Below, one piece after another: positions 35,526-48,510 of a stretch of 64,000 nucleotides of DNA; the stretch's first letter is position 1; the number at the start of each line of letters is the position of its first letter. The stretch is from NCBI GenBank assembly GCA_024803745.1, contig JANJXV010000014.1, forward strand, positions 3,457,001-3,521,000. The letters are read 5' to 3'. A program made the translations under genes and the position numbers. Below the pieces are notes generated by a model that saw only the letters and a list, made by a program, of their open reading frames with translations, did not search any database and was not told where the DNA came from. The stretch comes from Megascapheus bottae (Eukaryota > Chordata > Mammalia > Rodentia > Geomyidae).

Positions 35526-37827
35526 CACAGTATTCTTTTTCCTCCTCCCCCCGCCCCCGCCCTCGTATCTGTCTCTCACACACGTCTTAGGGAAGGCATA
35601 TACCTTAGAAGAATATGTATTATAGTAGCAACAAAGACTATGAGGTAGTAGGAGAAAAATATAACAAGGATGTAGATCTTTATAAGAATATAGTAAAAGC
35701 TTGATATTAAAAAAATACCTCCATAAATGAAAAGGTATTCTACACAAGAATAGAAAGACCTAGTATATTGAAAGGTATCATTTTCTCCTGATTAATCTAT
35801 GGATTTAAGATGATTCCAATAAAAATTGTAATAGAATATTATTTTCTTTTAGTGAAACTTGGCAAGCTGGTTCTAAAATTTGTAGGAAGAATGCAGGCCA
35901 AGAATAACCAAGACAATCCTAAAGAAGAAAAATGGGAGATTATTTTCTTCCCCTTGGTGATATACACATTTATATGAGTGCATGTTAATTATCATGACAT
36001 TGCTTTGATGCAGGAATGACCATATTAACTGAAAAATTGAGAAGAGCCTAGAATTAGATATATAAGTATGCAGATGAATAATACATATTTGATTTAAAAT
36101 ACATATAAATAATTCTGACTCACATGACAAATAAAGACTTTGCTACTTCTACTGGTGGCCTTTATGTTTTCTCCAAAAGGACACATTTACAGATGCTGAC
36201 CTGGAAACAAGGACAGTCAAGCTTTTAACAATGTTTGTTTAAGCTGTTAAGCTTAAGCATTCACTGTTAAAATTTGTAGCTGTTTAAACATCAAATATAA
36301 ATTCAGATAATAAAATTTCTACCCTTTCATTTGAAATATCCTTCATTCCTTTTAGTAACCTGTTTTTAAAGAAAAAGAAACTTAGTGGGGTTTATAAAAC
36401 TTGCAGTAATAGAATCTGTGATATGGAGAGGTTAGCTTTAAACTAATTTGAAAATACCAAATATCTTTTCTGAACAGCAGCTTCAGTATCTAACACAGAG
36501 GTATTTCTTTTCCACTGAAAATATGTTTTTCAGGACAAATTCTTTTTACTATGTCATATTAGTTGTACAAAATAATGAGTGCACAGGAAATGTGTGAAAT
36601 CATGAAGTTCATAAATAAAACTTTGCATTTTTATTTTTTCTTCATTAGAAAATGTTTCCCCTCTGTTTTAGTGACAAGCACTAATTTTACTCTTTAATGT
36701 GAGTCTAACTGACCATGTGTCTAACAGCAAGGAAGTGATAAATCCAATGGAAGTTTGACAAATTGTGGAGAGTTCTTCTCACTCTGTGAAACAATGGGAC
36801 TTATTGTTAAAGGCTTTGCTTAGTCGTCCAACATTCTGATTCTTATTGTTTTAATGCTCAGTATTTTTACAGATCATAATTTACTTCTTTTGGAGCTCTT
36901 ATGTGACTTATAGAAGTCTTTGGATTTGTTTTTAAATGCAGGTGACATTTCTTGCTAGTTGGAGGCAGTTTGACTCAGCTTTTTGTCTTAGTGTCACCCA
37001 CAGGGCAATTGCTGCTACAAGACTAGTGCTGGGATTCTAGGACTTGGACACATTTGGGTTGTTTTTTTGAGGTACCATAGATGTGTCTGAATGATTTAAT
37101 ATCTGTTATAAAGCTAATTATTTCTTGAATTTTGAAACCATATCCTGCTATTGGCCTTTGATTTGTTTGTGGATTGCCTTGACTTTTTCTGACTTGATAT
37201 TTATGTAAGTTCAGTGGTCCTGCAAGTGTTTACTAACATATGACTCTAGGAAGGTGTGCATCTGTGTTTTCGAGCATGTGTCATGGCTTTACAGACTGTG
37301 ATCCTGACTACTCTCTTATGATGTAAGATGTCCTCTCTACAGGACTAGTCACAACATTTTTGGCTGATTGGTATGCAGATTCATACTAAATGTGAACAAC
37401 ACAGAGATGTGCCTGTTTTAAATGTGGTATCCATTATAATCTTTAAGCCCCATCTAAAAGCACAGTATATTGTATAGGCTTTGTTTTTTCTTAGAATGCC
37501 ATCAGATAAGCAATTCATAATAGATCAATCATTTACTAATGAGGCCCCTGGATTGCTACCTGTATACTGAATGGCCTTCTATGAAAAGGTCTTTTTCCAT
37601 TTAACTTTTTTGCTTTATCACTTAAATAGACCTGACTAATTGTTTGTTTTCCTATAACATTGCTAAAAGCCCAGATTTCTTATTGTCCAGAGAAGGAATA
37701 TCAGTAAAATAAATCAACAAATGCTGAAAATGGAAAGAACATGCATTTGTTTTCATTTTCCTTCTTAATGAATTTTGCTTTACAAATATCATTTCACTTC
37801 TCTAATATAATTTTCCTTTTCTAATAG

Positions 37828-37900
37828 ATAACAGCCTATAACAGGCGCACCTTTGAGACGGCAAGGCATAATTTGATAATTAATATAATGTCAGCAGAAG
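37828..37900 (+). CDS. SGCE: SGCE coding exon 4 (residues 131-154)
   Basis: A 73-base exon with acceptor TTCTAATAG and donor GAAG|GTAAGT. It encodes [14 protein letters not shown] followed by [10 protein letters not shown] and leaves one base of Asp155. It closes the cadherin-like domain, whose last strand is probably the NLIINI stretch. Its phase (starts 0, ends +1) means that skipping it would shift the frame. No sequence difference from human that I can recall. Confidence 0.97.
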
Positions 37901-38435
37901 GTAAGTATAGAAAATATGTTGATCATTTATTTACAAGAAGTATTCCATTATGGTTTGTAAGTACAAAATATAACTGTTAATTATACTTTATATCCAATAT
38001 AACTGATGGAATAGTAAAATGTTAAAATGAAACGATACCTAATTTGTTATAAAATTCCATGATGTGTTCTATGAAGACCTAAGGATAGAAGAACTAAACA
38101 GATGGGCCATATATTCTCTAAGTTTTGATTTTATGATCTGTAAAATGATCCTGTAGGATAATATTTCTTTTCTAAGTCTGGAGTAAGGATTCTTAAGTCT
38201 TGAAATGTGCTTAACACAGATCACAGAGTTACAGTCCATAGTTATGAACTAGTTTTACTATTTTGCTTTAAAGTTTATGGGCATTAGTTCAATTGTGTTT
38301 TGTCAGTAATTGCTGGAGTCCATCAGCAATTTAGAGTAACATAGGCTCAAATTATAAGAGATTGTCTAAGGATTTTAAAGGTTAGGGACAAACTTTTGCA
38401 ATAATTATATAATTGACTAGGAAGCAATATATACC

Positions 38436-38593
38436 CCTTAAAAGACGGGTGGGGGGTGAGGGGGGAGGGTAATGGGTACCAAGACATGTGAAAGGGTATC
38501 AATGTATGTGAATTAATGCACCTTCTATCTGGCAAATATCATGTAACCCTTTTACTAATTACAATAAAAAATATGTGTAAAAAAGCCAAAAAA
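38436..38593 (+). repeat. L1 3'-end fragment, sense
   Basis: GGTGGGGGGTGAGGGGGGAG, ATGCACCTTCTATCTGGCAA and ACAATAAAAAATATG match the 3' UTR of the L1 at 32111. Confidence 0.75.
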
Positions 38594-38705
38594 AAGATTA
38601 ATAGATCTCATAGTATTCCTTTCTATTCTAGATATCATTTATGAAGGTGATAGGAGAGGAATGAATACAGACATAGACAATTTTCCCTCTCAAAACAGTA
38701 GTTCA

Positions 38706-38724
38706 ACTTTCTTTCTTCCTTTCT

Positions 38725-38773
<49 letters not shown>

Positions 38774-38994
38774 TTTTTTCCTTTTGTTTGGTCATGGGGC
38801 TCTGTCTCTTAGCTCTTCAGCTCAAGGCTAGCACTCTACCACTTGAGCCACAGCACCACTTGGGTTTTTCTGATGGTTAATTGGAGGTAAGAGTCCCACA
38901 AACTTTAGTGCACAACCTGGCTTTGAACTGTGTTCTTAAGATCTCATCCTCCTGAGTAGCTAAGATTACAGGCGTTAGCCACCAGCACCCAACC
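38706..38994 (-). repeat. B1-fusion SINE, antisense, with (TTTC)n tail
   Basis: The body (38790-38994) is antisense, and the (TTTC)n run at 38706-38772 is its expanded A-rich tail. Confidence 0.85.
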
Positions 38995-39993
38995 AAGTTT
39001 GTATTCTCAATGCAGGAATTCTTGCTTTGGTTCAGCTAAAACTAAGCAAGCAAATATTTTACCACAACTTACTATTTTGGAATTTATGATAATGAAGTCT
39101 GGCTTAGAATATTGCTTTTTGATTGTACAAAAGAAAGCAATTTCTCTTAAATGCTGGTACATATGTGGAGAGTTCTTGAAGACTTGAACCTCATTGTTCC
39201 TCATAGATGTTTTAGCAGTATTCATTAAAGATAATCAATGTACAAATTTACCATTTAAAAAGATCATCACATATGCAAAGCAGCTCTGAGGGCAGTTATT
39301 TGGATCTAGACAGAATCTACTCTCACACTCACAAGAGTTTTTAGGAGACATTCATATTTGGATTAAAGAGACTCTTAGTCTGAACTAGAAGTGAGATCAG
39401 ATGTCTGATTCCAGTCTAAGCTGCCCCTTTAGAATTGTAATGCCCCTGATGAGCAGAGTAGTCACCGTTTCCTTTCTCCTTGGCAATTTATCACTGGAGC
39501 TACACAGAAATATTCCACTGGCCTTGGTTCATTGGACCTTACTGTTTTTCTTTCAAGGGGAATCAAGGCTCTTTCAGATGTGGGAGTTTCTAAAAGCTGA
39601 AGAAAAAAAAAAGCTTGGACTTCAGCCTGACCTCTTCTTTCCCTAGATTTATCTTAGAGCCCAGTCTGCTACAGAGGCAGTTCTTGGAGGACCTTTGAAT
39701 AAGTTTTGTTATTGATGTAGGGAGCACATGATCAAGTAAATACTAATGGAAGATTGATAGACAACTGAGAGGTCAAAAGTTGGCTTTAGAGACTATTTAT
39801 CTAAATCAGGAGTTTGGGACTGCATTGGTGAGTGAAGAAGTGTGGATAGGTTTTGAAAGCCTCTAACTTTAACTATAGGCAGATACTCCACTGCCTTTTA
39901 TGTAGGGTTCAGTGACCTAAACTGTTTGAAAACCATTGAAATAAAAGGGTCACACATTTGTCCTTCTAGTCTAGACAGAATATGTGTGTTTGC

Positions 39994-40019
39994 ACATGCA
40001 CACACACACACACACACAC
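39994..40019 (+). repeat. (CA)n microsatellite
   Basis: A short CA run. Confidence 0.85.
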
Positions 40020-41439
40020 TGTATGTGTGCAGTCCAGGATGAATATCTCTGAGTATGGCCTTCACTCATCCTTTTTGTCCCAGATAAGGTTTAGGGAAAG
40101 AAATAACAAAGTTGTAAATCAGAGTAATCATGGTCAGACTAACTCCCTGCCCAGCTGGCTCCTTCTCTGAGGGACCTAATGGGAAATCAGTCATGTAGAC
40201 TCACACAGCATGGTGTTCAAGGAGAGCCCATAAAGTGACTCTCTAAATTGAGTTTAACGCCTCCGAGGCCTGCCACCAATCTGTTGGCCTACTGTTCTCT
40301 TGGCCTCTGTGATTTCCAAATATAGCAGACATGGGATTTCCCCAGAGTTAGAAAGCTGCTGTGATTCATTCCAGGAAGACCTGGCAGCAGCTCTTGGCCC
40401 AGTAGACAGCAGGCAGCTGCACTATCCAGTGCTTCCAAGGGGTGTGGTGGCAGCTCCCTGGTTACCTTCATGAGACCCAGAATGGAATCCTCAAAGCAGA
40501 GTCACATAGGCCAGGAAAAGCTGCTTAGCAGGTCTCTAAAAAGTGGTAGTCATTATATGAAAGACAAGCTTTACAGCTTTTAGAAAATTCAGTGTGAAAA
40601 CATCGAAGGAAATGAATAATTATAGACTTTTGACACATGCAAAAAATTATATTCAATGTTACTTTTAAATATATTATTTAGCATCAGAAAACTCTTCTTC
40701 ATTATTCACTTCTGCATGACTATTTCAAAGTCTAGAGGAAAATGTCACATGATTAAGTTACTGTTGATCTATATAAGACAAGAAATGTATTTGTATAAAC
40801 AGTAAATTTATCTTCATGAACAAGAATAAATAGATTGTATTTTATAAGATTCCAGATGGGCTATCTATTAAATAAGTCCACATTATTATAGGCAAAATAA
40901 ATGACAGTATAGGAGATAAGTAAAGAACTTTCTGTGATTAGCACCTTGAAGAACTAGATTAAGAATTAATGACCACACTCTACACATTGAAAACTCTAAA
41001 GTCACAATTTCTTCTTAGACTTTACCTTTGGTATTCAATGTCATTTCCCTATCAAAGAGGCTTCACAAAAAAAATGAGGCCATTTTTTTTCTGGTGGAAG
41101 ATACTAGGTGCTCATTATATAATTTTTACTTTTTCTTTAATAAACAGGAGTAGAAGACTTTATAGATTCATGAATTCTGTTGAAATACATAGAGGATATA
41201 CATAGTTTACTCTTTAAGACTTTGAATCTGCACTGTTCAGATTTTTTTCCTTTTAATGTAGCAATTCAGAAAACCAACCTTTTCATATTATTAGAACAAT
41301 AAGGTTGTGATATTTTACAAATTTTTACTATGTATTTGGGAGCCGCTGAGGACTTTTTAGCTATCTCTTATAGCGTAGAGAAAAGTTAGTGTGATAAAGT
41401 CAAATTTTGTACATGCCTTAACTTTTCTAAAGATAAGCT

Positions 41440-41645
41440 CAGCCTAGTACCAATGGCTCTTTCCTGTAATTCCTGCATCTCAGGAGGCTGAGATCCAGAG
41501 TCTGTGCAGAAAAGTTCTAAGACTCCATCTCCAGTAAAAAGCTGGGCTGGAGCCCCAACTGGAACAGCAACAATGGAGAAAGCAAGACAAGCAAGAATTA
41601 GGCCTTCAGTTCAAACCTCATTACAACTCCCTTACCCCCAAAACC
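41440..41645 (+). repeat. old B1-fusion SINE, sense
   Basis: TCAGGAGGCTGAGATCCAGA and TTCAGTTCAAACCTCATTAC mark the two halves. An open frame across it is only SINE sequence. Confidence 0.6.
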
Positions 41646-42344
41646 TAAGTTTCACAACTGAAAGTGTAAAGCAAAACACAAGCAAAGACTACCCACTTCC
41701 TTGTGAGAATTCCTTGTTATAATTGAGCCAAATCTTTTTGCTTAGAGTGCTTTGTATTGATTTTCTTGAATTAACATTTATTGTAGAATTTGTATTACAT
41801 AAAAATAAAGCTAATTTTTAATCTTAATGCAAAAATCAGAATATAAGAAATATGATTGGTAACTTGAGAATGAAATATTTTTGTATTTATTTGGAGTATT
41901 TTTATGTTGAACATCTGACACTGGATTGATTTTAGATACTAATTTTTAAATGTTTACAGAATTTTGGTAAAATTTCAGGAGGAAAAATAAATCTAAGTAA
42001 GTCTTTAACAATGTAAGATGTGGAATTTCATGAGATTTCATAATTTTCTGAAGTATTTAATCATAGAAAAGTCAAAAATCATAGAATTGCTCTGATTTTT
42101 AGAATTCTTTTTAGATATATAATTGGTATTACTGTAGAAAAATAAAAAACTTGTCATGCTCTATATGATATCAGTAAATATAAATTTTGAAGATGTGGGT
42201 CTTTTTTTTCTTTTTTCGATTTAATCCTGCAATGATAATTAGCCTCGTGAGCCTTGCATTTTGTTATATTCTAGGTAAAGTTCTGTGTTTACTTTATATT
42301 ATGTTTTTAGCTACAACCTCTGTTTACAGAGAAAGCCTCTGAAG

Positions 42345-42580
42345 TCACTACAGGGGTTCCTTGGTATCCACCAGGGATTAATCCCTGGACCTCTGTGAAT
42401 AACAAAGTCTGAGACTGCCCAAGTCCCTTAGACAAAATTAGATGGTATTTGCATATGACCTACACACCCTTTAATTCTTTATATTATCTTTACACTTACA
42501 ATACCTAATTCAATATAAATACTATATAAGTAGTTGTTAGGTCCTGTTGTTTAGTGAATGATAACAAGAAAAAGGTGATA
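42345..42580 (+). repeat. TcMar-Tigger/MER2-like DNA transposon remnant
   Basis: The order of AATCCCTGGACCTCTGTGAA, CCAAGTCCCTTAGA, GGTATTTGCATATGACCTAC, AATACCTAATTCAATATAAA and AGTTGTTAGGTCCTG matches my memory of the MER2/Tigger non-autonomous element. It ends about 230 bases before exon 5. No transposase frame is present. Confidence 0.55.
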
Positions 42581-42600
42581 TGTTTTATCTATATATATTT

Positions 42601-42655
42601 TGTCTCTGTCTGTCTGCTTACCTGCCTGTCTGCCTGCCTGCCTGTCTCTAGCTGA
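42601..42655 (+). repeat. (CTGT/CTGC)n simple repeat
   Basis: TGTCTG and TGCCTG units in tandem, interrupted. Confidence 0.8.
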
Positions 42656-42785
42656 TTTTATCCAAGGACATAGAACAATGGATATTAGGACTGACAGTTT
42701 TAATATTACTTCCTATTGACAGAGCAAAACTCAATAAATCTCAAAAGTGTTCTTTTGTTTCCCTTTAAAAAGACTACTTTATTAA

Positions 42786-43013
<228 letters not shown>

Positions 43014-43439
43014 TAAGCACACTTTTTATTTCTTTGGCATCAGTAGGGATTCTTGAGTACAGTGATGTTATCAAACTTATTACAGATAGAAGATTGACCT
43101 ACTGTAATTTTCTTTTTATTAAGAAATAGATATTGGAACGATAGGAACACTAGCAATTCTCCATACCGACAAAAAGATAGTGTTAATGGATCTGTAAGTT
43201 CTGAGTCCCAGCACCTGGGAAAATGTAACTGCAGTTCAGGATCTGCATTATGTATTATAGCAGTAAGCCTTTTGTGTCTTCTGCAGAGAAGCTGATTATT
43301 TAGGGCCTTCTCAGCTGTAGAAGGATGAACTGACGGCTGTAACTTTATTCTAGGAAACTATTTCTTTGCCTTGGACATTCTTTCCACCATGTGTTAGTGA
43401 CTGATGGCTGAAGTGCTTTGGAAACCCATTCCTGTAACA

Positions 43440-43640
43440 TGGGAGCCCAAAGCCTGGCCTTGTCACTCACAAGTTGGGCGGCACTTGGAAAACACCAACC
43501 TGCTCTGTGTCTCAACTTCCTTTTTTGTTCCAGTGGGGATGATACACTTTCAGGGTTGTTATAATGATTAATGATTAATGAGACAATGTATTGGAGAGGG
43601 ATTTGTCAGGTTTCAAAGCACACAGAGTATGAGCTGTAGC
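43440..43640 (+). repeat. MIR SINE, sense
   Basis: GTCACTCACAAGTTGGGCGG, CTCTGTGTCTCAACTTCC, AGTGGGGATGATACAC and AATGATTAATGAGACAATGT follow the MIR consensus order. Confidence 0.65.
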
Positions 43641-45154
43641 CTCATAGAAGTCAAGAAACACTCCTGACCTGAGTAAAATGCAAACAGCAATGCCAATGAC
43701 AAGCCACACTTTCATCTTTAATTTCTAATCTGTAGGCTGATGCAGAATTGCTTTGCTTCCGGGCCCATAAAAGGACAATATGTGGGCTAAATTACATTTT
43801 GCACAGCTTGTCCCATCTCTAACTTTTCCTTCATCCTTAATCCTGGTATCACTTTCATATAGGTGATGCCTAGAATTAACAAGGATACCTGGATTAGTAA
43901 GAATTAGATTTCAGAACAGCTTTAGAGGAGAACTTTGTTAGAAATAACAGGGAAGATCACAAATAACACAGATGAGGTCTGGGGGAGTAGACCGAGAGCG
44001 AAGCGGGGAAAAGCAGTGATCTGTAAAGTCCAACGTAAACATTTCAGAATTAACTTTTATCTCCTATGTTATAGCAATGGATTTTGAAGTCAGTCAAGCC
44101 CACGCATAAGTGCTTTGAGGGAAATAGTTTATCTCTTGTCTGACTGCTGATTGGCTTTCTACCCGAAAACCTAACGCTAAAGCTTAAATGTTCACTTCTA
44201 GAGTTGCAATATGAATCTCTTTCCTTGTGAGGAATTTTAAAAAGCAGAACCATGGAACAAAGAAAGTGGTAGAATGCCCCTGGAAAATATTCTCCAAATA
44301 TGGAACCTATTAATACATTTCTTAATATACTGGATTCTATGAAGATTGTTAAAAGAATCACCAAAAGACACAAAAGTTGTAGAAGCAGAATGAATACTGG
44401 TAGAAATTTCTTCAGTTCTACTTTCTTCAGGTCTTCATTTTTCTTGTCAGTCGGATAGGCCACAATTTTAGAACTTGAGCTAAATTAAATTGGTCAAATT
44501 AACTCTAAACTAAATTCTGACCAAAGCAATACATTGCAATTATGTCCAGCCTGGAATCAGCAGTAAAGCATTATTAAAAATATGGATAGGTTGCTGGCCT
44601 CTCATGTCCCATAGAGATTCTAACTCTGAGTTTAGAGCTCGGCCTGAGCATGAGATGCTAAATTAAGAACAGCCTTTTTCATCTTCCAAGTACTTGTGGA
44701 GAGTTCAATCATTAGCTGACGGATCGCCCCCCACACCTGCTTGAGGGCAGCATATGCTGTCAGCTATTTGAGTCAGTCTTGTAGCATTTATTTAGACTCT
44801 TGTCTCAGATCCCTTCCCAACTTGAAATGCTTTCCATGAGTTTTAATTTAATGTTAAGCCTTAACCTTTACAAAGTATTCATATGAGAAGTCTTTCAAAA
44901 TAGTTTTTCTATAAATTGTTCCCAGTGCCAACTCTATTACCCCTATACAGGCCTCAGTGAAATAGGATCCTGCTTGAATTATAATTCCAGAAGTAAAGTT
45001 TGCCCCCTGAGAATGGTTTTACATGTTTTCTTTAGTTGCCTTATAAATTCTTTTAGCCTGTTGCTTTATATTTGGACATACGTTCCCATGTTTACCTCAT
45101 CTTTGGTCCCTTTCTTTTCAATGATGTACCTTATGGTTTTAATTTACTTAATAT

Positions 45155-45345
45155 GGCGGGAACTTAGCTTAGTGGTAGAGTGCTCACCTAGCATGTACAA
45201 ACCCTGGGTTCATTTGATTCCTCGGTACCACATACACAGAAAAAGCCAGAATGGTGCTGTGACTCAAGTGGTAGAGTGCTAGCCTTGAGCAAAACATGTC
45301 CAAAGACAGTGCCAAGACCTTGAGTTCAAGCCCTAGGACTAGTAA
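45155..45345 (+). repeat. ID-dimer SINE, sense
   Basis: The flanks TAATTTACTTAATA (45140) and TAATTTATTTAATA (about 45351) form a 14-bp duplication with one mismatch. Confidence 0.85.
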
Positions 45346-45725
45346 AAATAATAATTTATTTAATACACTTTTCCCCCGTATTTTCATTTGAAAAATATCA
45401 TGAGATATCAATCTATTTTATTAAAGAATTTATTGACATTGATTTTATATCATATTTCAAATGACGTATTTAACAAACAAGTATTCAAGGGAATCTCTAT
45501 ATACAATCACTGGCACTTAGATTTTTAGAACATAATTAAAATTAGGCAGAGGGTTTGTATGCCATAGATACATAGTAATCTATGTAATAAAATATTATGT
45601 CTATAGAATCATAGATTTTTATGTCTATGTAATTGTGTTTATATATCCAATACCATGTCCATAACATTGGGTACACAAATATTCAATCGTTTTTTAAATG
45701 AAATATTGATAGCTTAAGAGGTAAG

Positions 45726-45915
45726 GTCAAGCCAATGCAGTGACTCATGCCTGTAATCCTAGCTACTCAGGAGGCTGAGATCTGAGGATTTCAGTTCAAA
45801 GCTAGCCCGGGTACTAAAATGCCCATGAGACTCTTATCTCCAATTAGCTACCAGAACACTGGAAGTGGTTCTGTGGCTCAAGGGTAGGGCGGTAGCCTTG
45901 ATCTGAAGAGCTCAA
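45726..45915 (+). repeat. B1-fusion SINE, sense
   Basis: CATGCCTGTAATCCTAGCTA, CTCAGGAGGCTGAGATCTGA, CCAATTAGCTACCAG and GAAGAGCTCA are visible; the 3' end is truncated. Confidence 0.85.
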
Positions 45916-46974
45916 AAGAGGCAAGGTTAGAGATGGTCAAGGAATTAGTTCCTTGCTTTTTTGATATTTTATTTAAAATACATGTATATAATTCAGATGT
46001 GTATATGATAAATTAGTAAATAAGTTAAACATTAATTTATGTGCTTAATCCTTTGCATAGGTCTTACTCCAAGAGAGAAAGGTGTGTATACTTGAAATTA
46101 TCTCCTTTTACTTATGGTAGCCACAATAAACTAATTGCAGATTTTCCCATATTTGAAATGTGTGGTATCATAGAGAGTGGGATAGTAAGAGTAGTAGTTT
46201 CCTGTAGTAAACTTACTGTATAGTCTTCCAGAGCCTAAAGGGGCAATGTTAATTACCAATAGCCTATTCTGCAGCATCTCATCTCTTAATTACATCTCTA
46301 GAACTCACTAGCAGTGTTCAAACTTTCAAATCACACCAAAAACAATTATGAAGATCTACTTCAAAGTGAGTAAATTCTACAAAAGAAGGCTGAACCCTTT
46401 GAAAAGATTCATTTTCACATGCCAGAATCATAACCCCAAGGCAACTGCACTCTGGGCACACACTTGATGTTGCTTTTGCTCCTAACATTCAGCCAGAAGC
46501 TCAGTGGACTGAGTTTCTAAGGACTCGTGGATGTATTTAGCCTGGGATAATTCTGGTATAAAGAAAATCAGGGTTCGTATTTCACTTTAGGCATGTTGCA
46601 GCTGCCAAGCAAAGGTGAATGATGTGGTGTAAATGGTGGCTATGAGGGAATGATGGGGTGTGAGGATTAAAGCATATACTCACTTTTCATAAGAGATTGT
46701 CAAAGCTACCACCATATCCTCTGTCTACCAAAGTATGCTGATCCATCCTCAATCAGCAACAGAATCCTAGTTTATTCTCTAGATCATTTCACAAAATACT
46801 CCCTCTAATTTACTGTCTGATTTTTGTGCTGGATCATAATCCTCAGTTGATTGTCAGATATTGGTATAAAGGAAAGGAATGGTTCTGAAATGGGTTCTGA
46901 AATTTTCCTCATCTTTTGATGACTTCCAGGATTATATTTTTTGCTCTTTAGTATTATTCCTCCTATGTTTTTCA

Positions 46975-47605
46975 TATATTTTTATTGTAATTAATAGAAG
47001 GGTTACATTACATTCACCAGATGGAAGGTGCATTACTTCACATACATTGATACCCTTTCTCATGTCTTGGTCCCCATTTCCCTCCCCCCTACCCCCATCC
47101 TCATCTTGTTTTCCCCCTTTTCCTATCCAGTTTCAAATAGCCAAATACGCTTATATCCAATATATCAGATAACAGAGTGAAATACTGTAACAATATGAGA
47201 TAATCAAGGGACAGCAAAAGAGATGGGAGATAACATAGTACATTAAGGACAACAATCACTCATATGGCTTTTGTTTCTATATCCTAGAGATCCTTTCATT
47301 TAGCATCATACTGTATGGCCTTATGTATCTAGGTTTTGCTGTATTGCAAATCTCTGCTAGAAGTGTCCAAGGTTTCTACTGATTATGGCAAATGAGGACA
47401 ACCATTGAGCCTATGTTCCTTTGAGTCTGGCTTACTTCACTTAATATGATTTTTTCTAAGTCTTTCCATTTCCTCACAAATGTTGAGATGTCGTTCTTTC
47501 TGACAGCAGCATAGAATTCCATTGTGTATAAATACCACATCTTGTTGATCCACTCATCAACTGAGGGACATCTGGGTTTTCCTTTCATGGAATCATGACA
47601 ACCTG
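46975..47605 (-). repeat. 5'-truncated L1, antisense, with ORF2 C-terminal remnant
   Basis: On the - strand 47612-47376 encodes a short frame containing MWYLYTMEFYAAVRKNDI and SEVSQTQR, recognisable as the C-terminal end of L1 ORF2p. The rest is 3' UTR including a GGGAGGGAAATGGGGAC tract. It lacks the endonuclease and reverse-transcriptase domains and is dead. Confidence 0.85.
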
Positions 47606-47724
47606 AAACCAATTTTTCATGAAAATGTCTTTAAAACAACACTTAAAAGTCATTATCAGGACATTTGTATACATTTAGGTCTGTGCATCTAGATATTTTA
47701 TCTGTTCCTTTTTAAAATTTTTGG

Positions 47725-47942
47725 CAGAATTGGAATTGAACTCAGGTCCTCTCATTTTCTTGGGTTGCTTATTCCACTGATGATCTATTACTTGAGCCAT
47801 GCCTCCAGTGTGGTTTTTTCCTATAATTTTGGAGATGGAATTTAGTGAGCTTTTCTGCCTGGGTTATCCTTCAGCTGTGATTTTCCAGAGGTCAGCCTTT
47901 GAGTAGATAGGATTATAGGTATCAACCACTGGTGTCCAGCTG
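47725..47942 (-). repeat. old B1-fusion SINE, antisense
   Basis: TTGGCAGAATTGGAATTGAA, GAGCCATGCCTCCAG, GGATTATAGGTATCAACCAC and GTCCAGCT remain; highly diverged. Confidence 0.65.
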
Positions 47943-48269
47943 CATTAAGTATTATTATTTTTTAAGGAGAGAACATGTTAGTCTTGGGAAAAAAACGTAA
48001 TTTAACCAGGCCAGAAAATAAAAATGAAATACATTATTAAAAAGCATAAAAGTGATCTAATAATCTACTATTCTGACATGGCATTCAGCCTGAGCTTTGA
48101 CCTGCTATAATGCTGTTCATTTACTTATTCATTCATTCAGCAGTTAGGCTCCCTGAAGATCAAGACAAAGAGTAGGTTGAAGAAATGGTTGAAGAAGTGC
48201 TTTACCCCTGTGGAAGGTATCAGTGACTAGAACAAGAGGTACAGCAATGTGATGGAACTGTGACATATG

Positions 48270-48510
48270 TGTATGAGTTATTTCAGGGTAGATGTCAGGA
48301 ACTGATGATGGATTAACTGCCACGAGAAGGAGAGAAGTCAGAGATGATGGAGCTTGAGTTCACTACTTGAGCATCTGGGGCTGCCAATCACTTGGGGAAG
48401 GAGCTAGAGGGAACAGGTGGGGGGGTTGATGATGAGCTCAGTTTGCAACATATTAAATTAGAGAAGTTTATGGATGGTCCAAGTAGAGATGAAAGTAATA
48501 TGGCAGTGTG
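48270..48510 (+). repeat. old mammalian repeat, probably L2-type (same family as 10240-10800)
   Basis: GAGAAGTCAGAGATGATGG, GATGATGAGCTCAGTTTGC, AACATATTAAATTAGAGA and CCAAGTAGAGATGA correspond to the downstream portion of the repeat seen at 10240. Confidence 0.4.

Noticed and set aside
47376..47612. 78-codon frame on the - strand resembling a protein
   Set aside because: It is the C-terminal remnant of L1 ORF2 in a truncated insertion, not a host gene.
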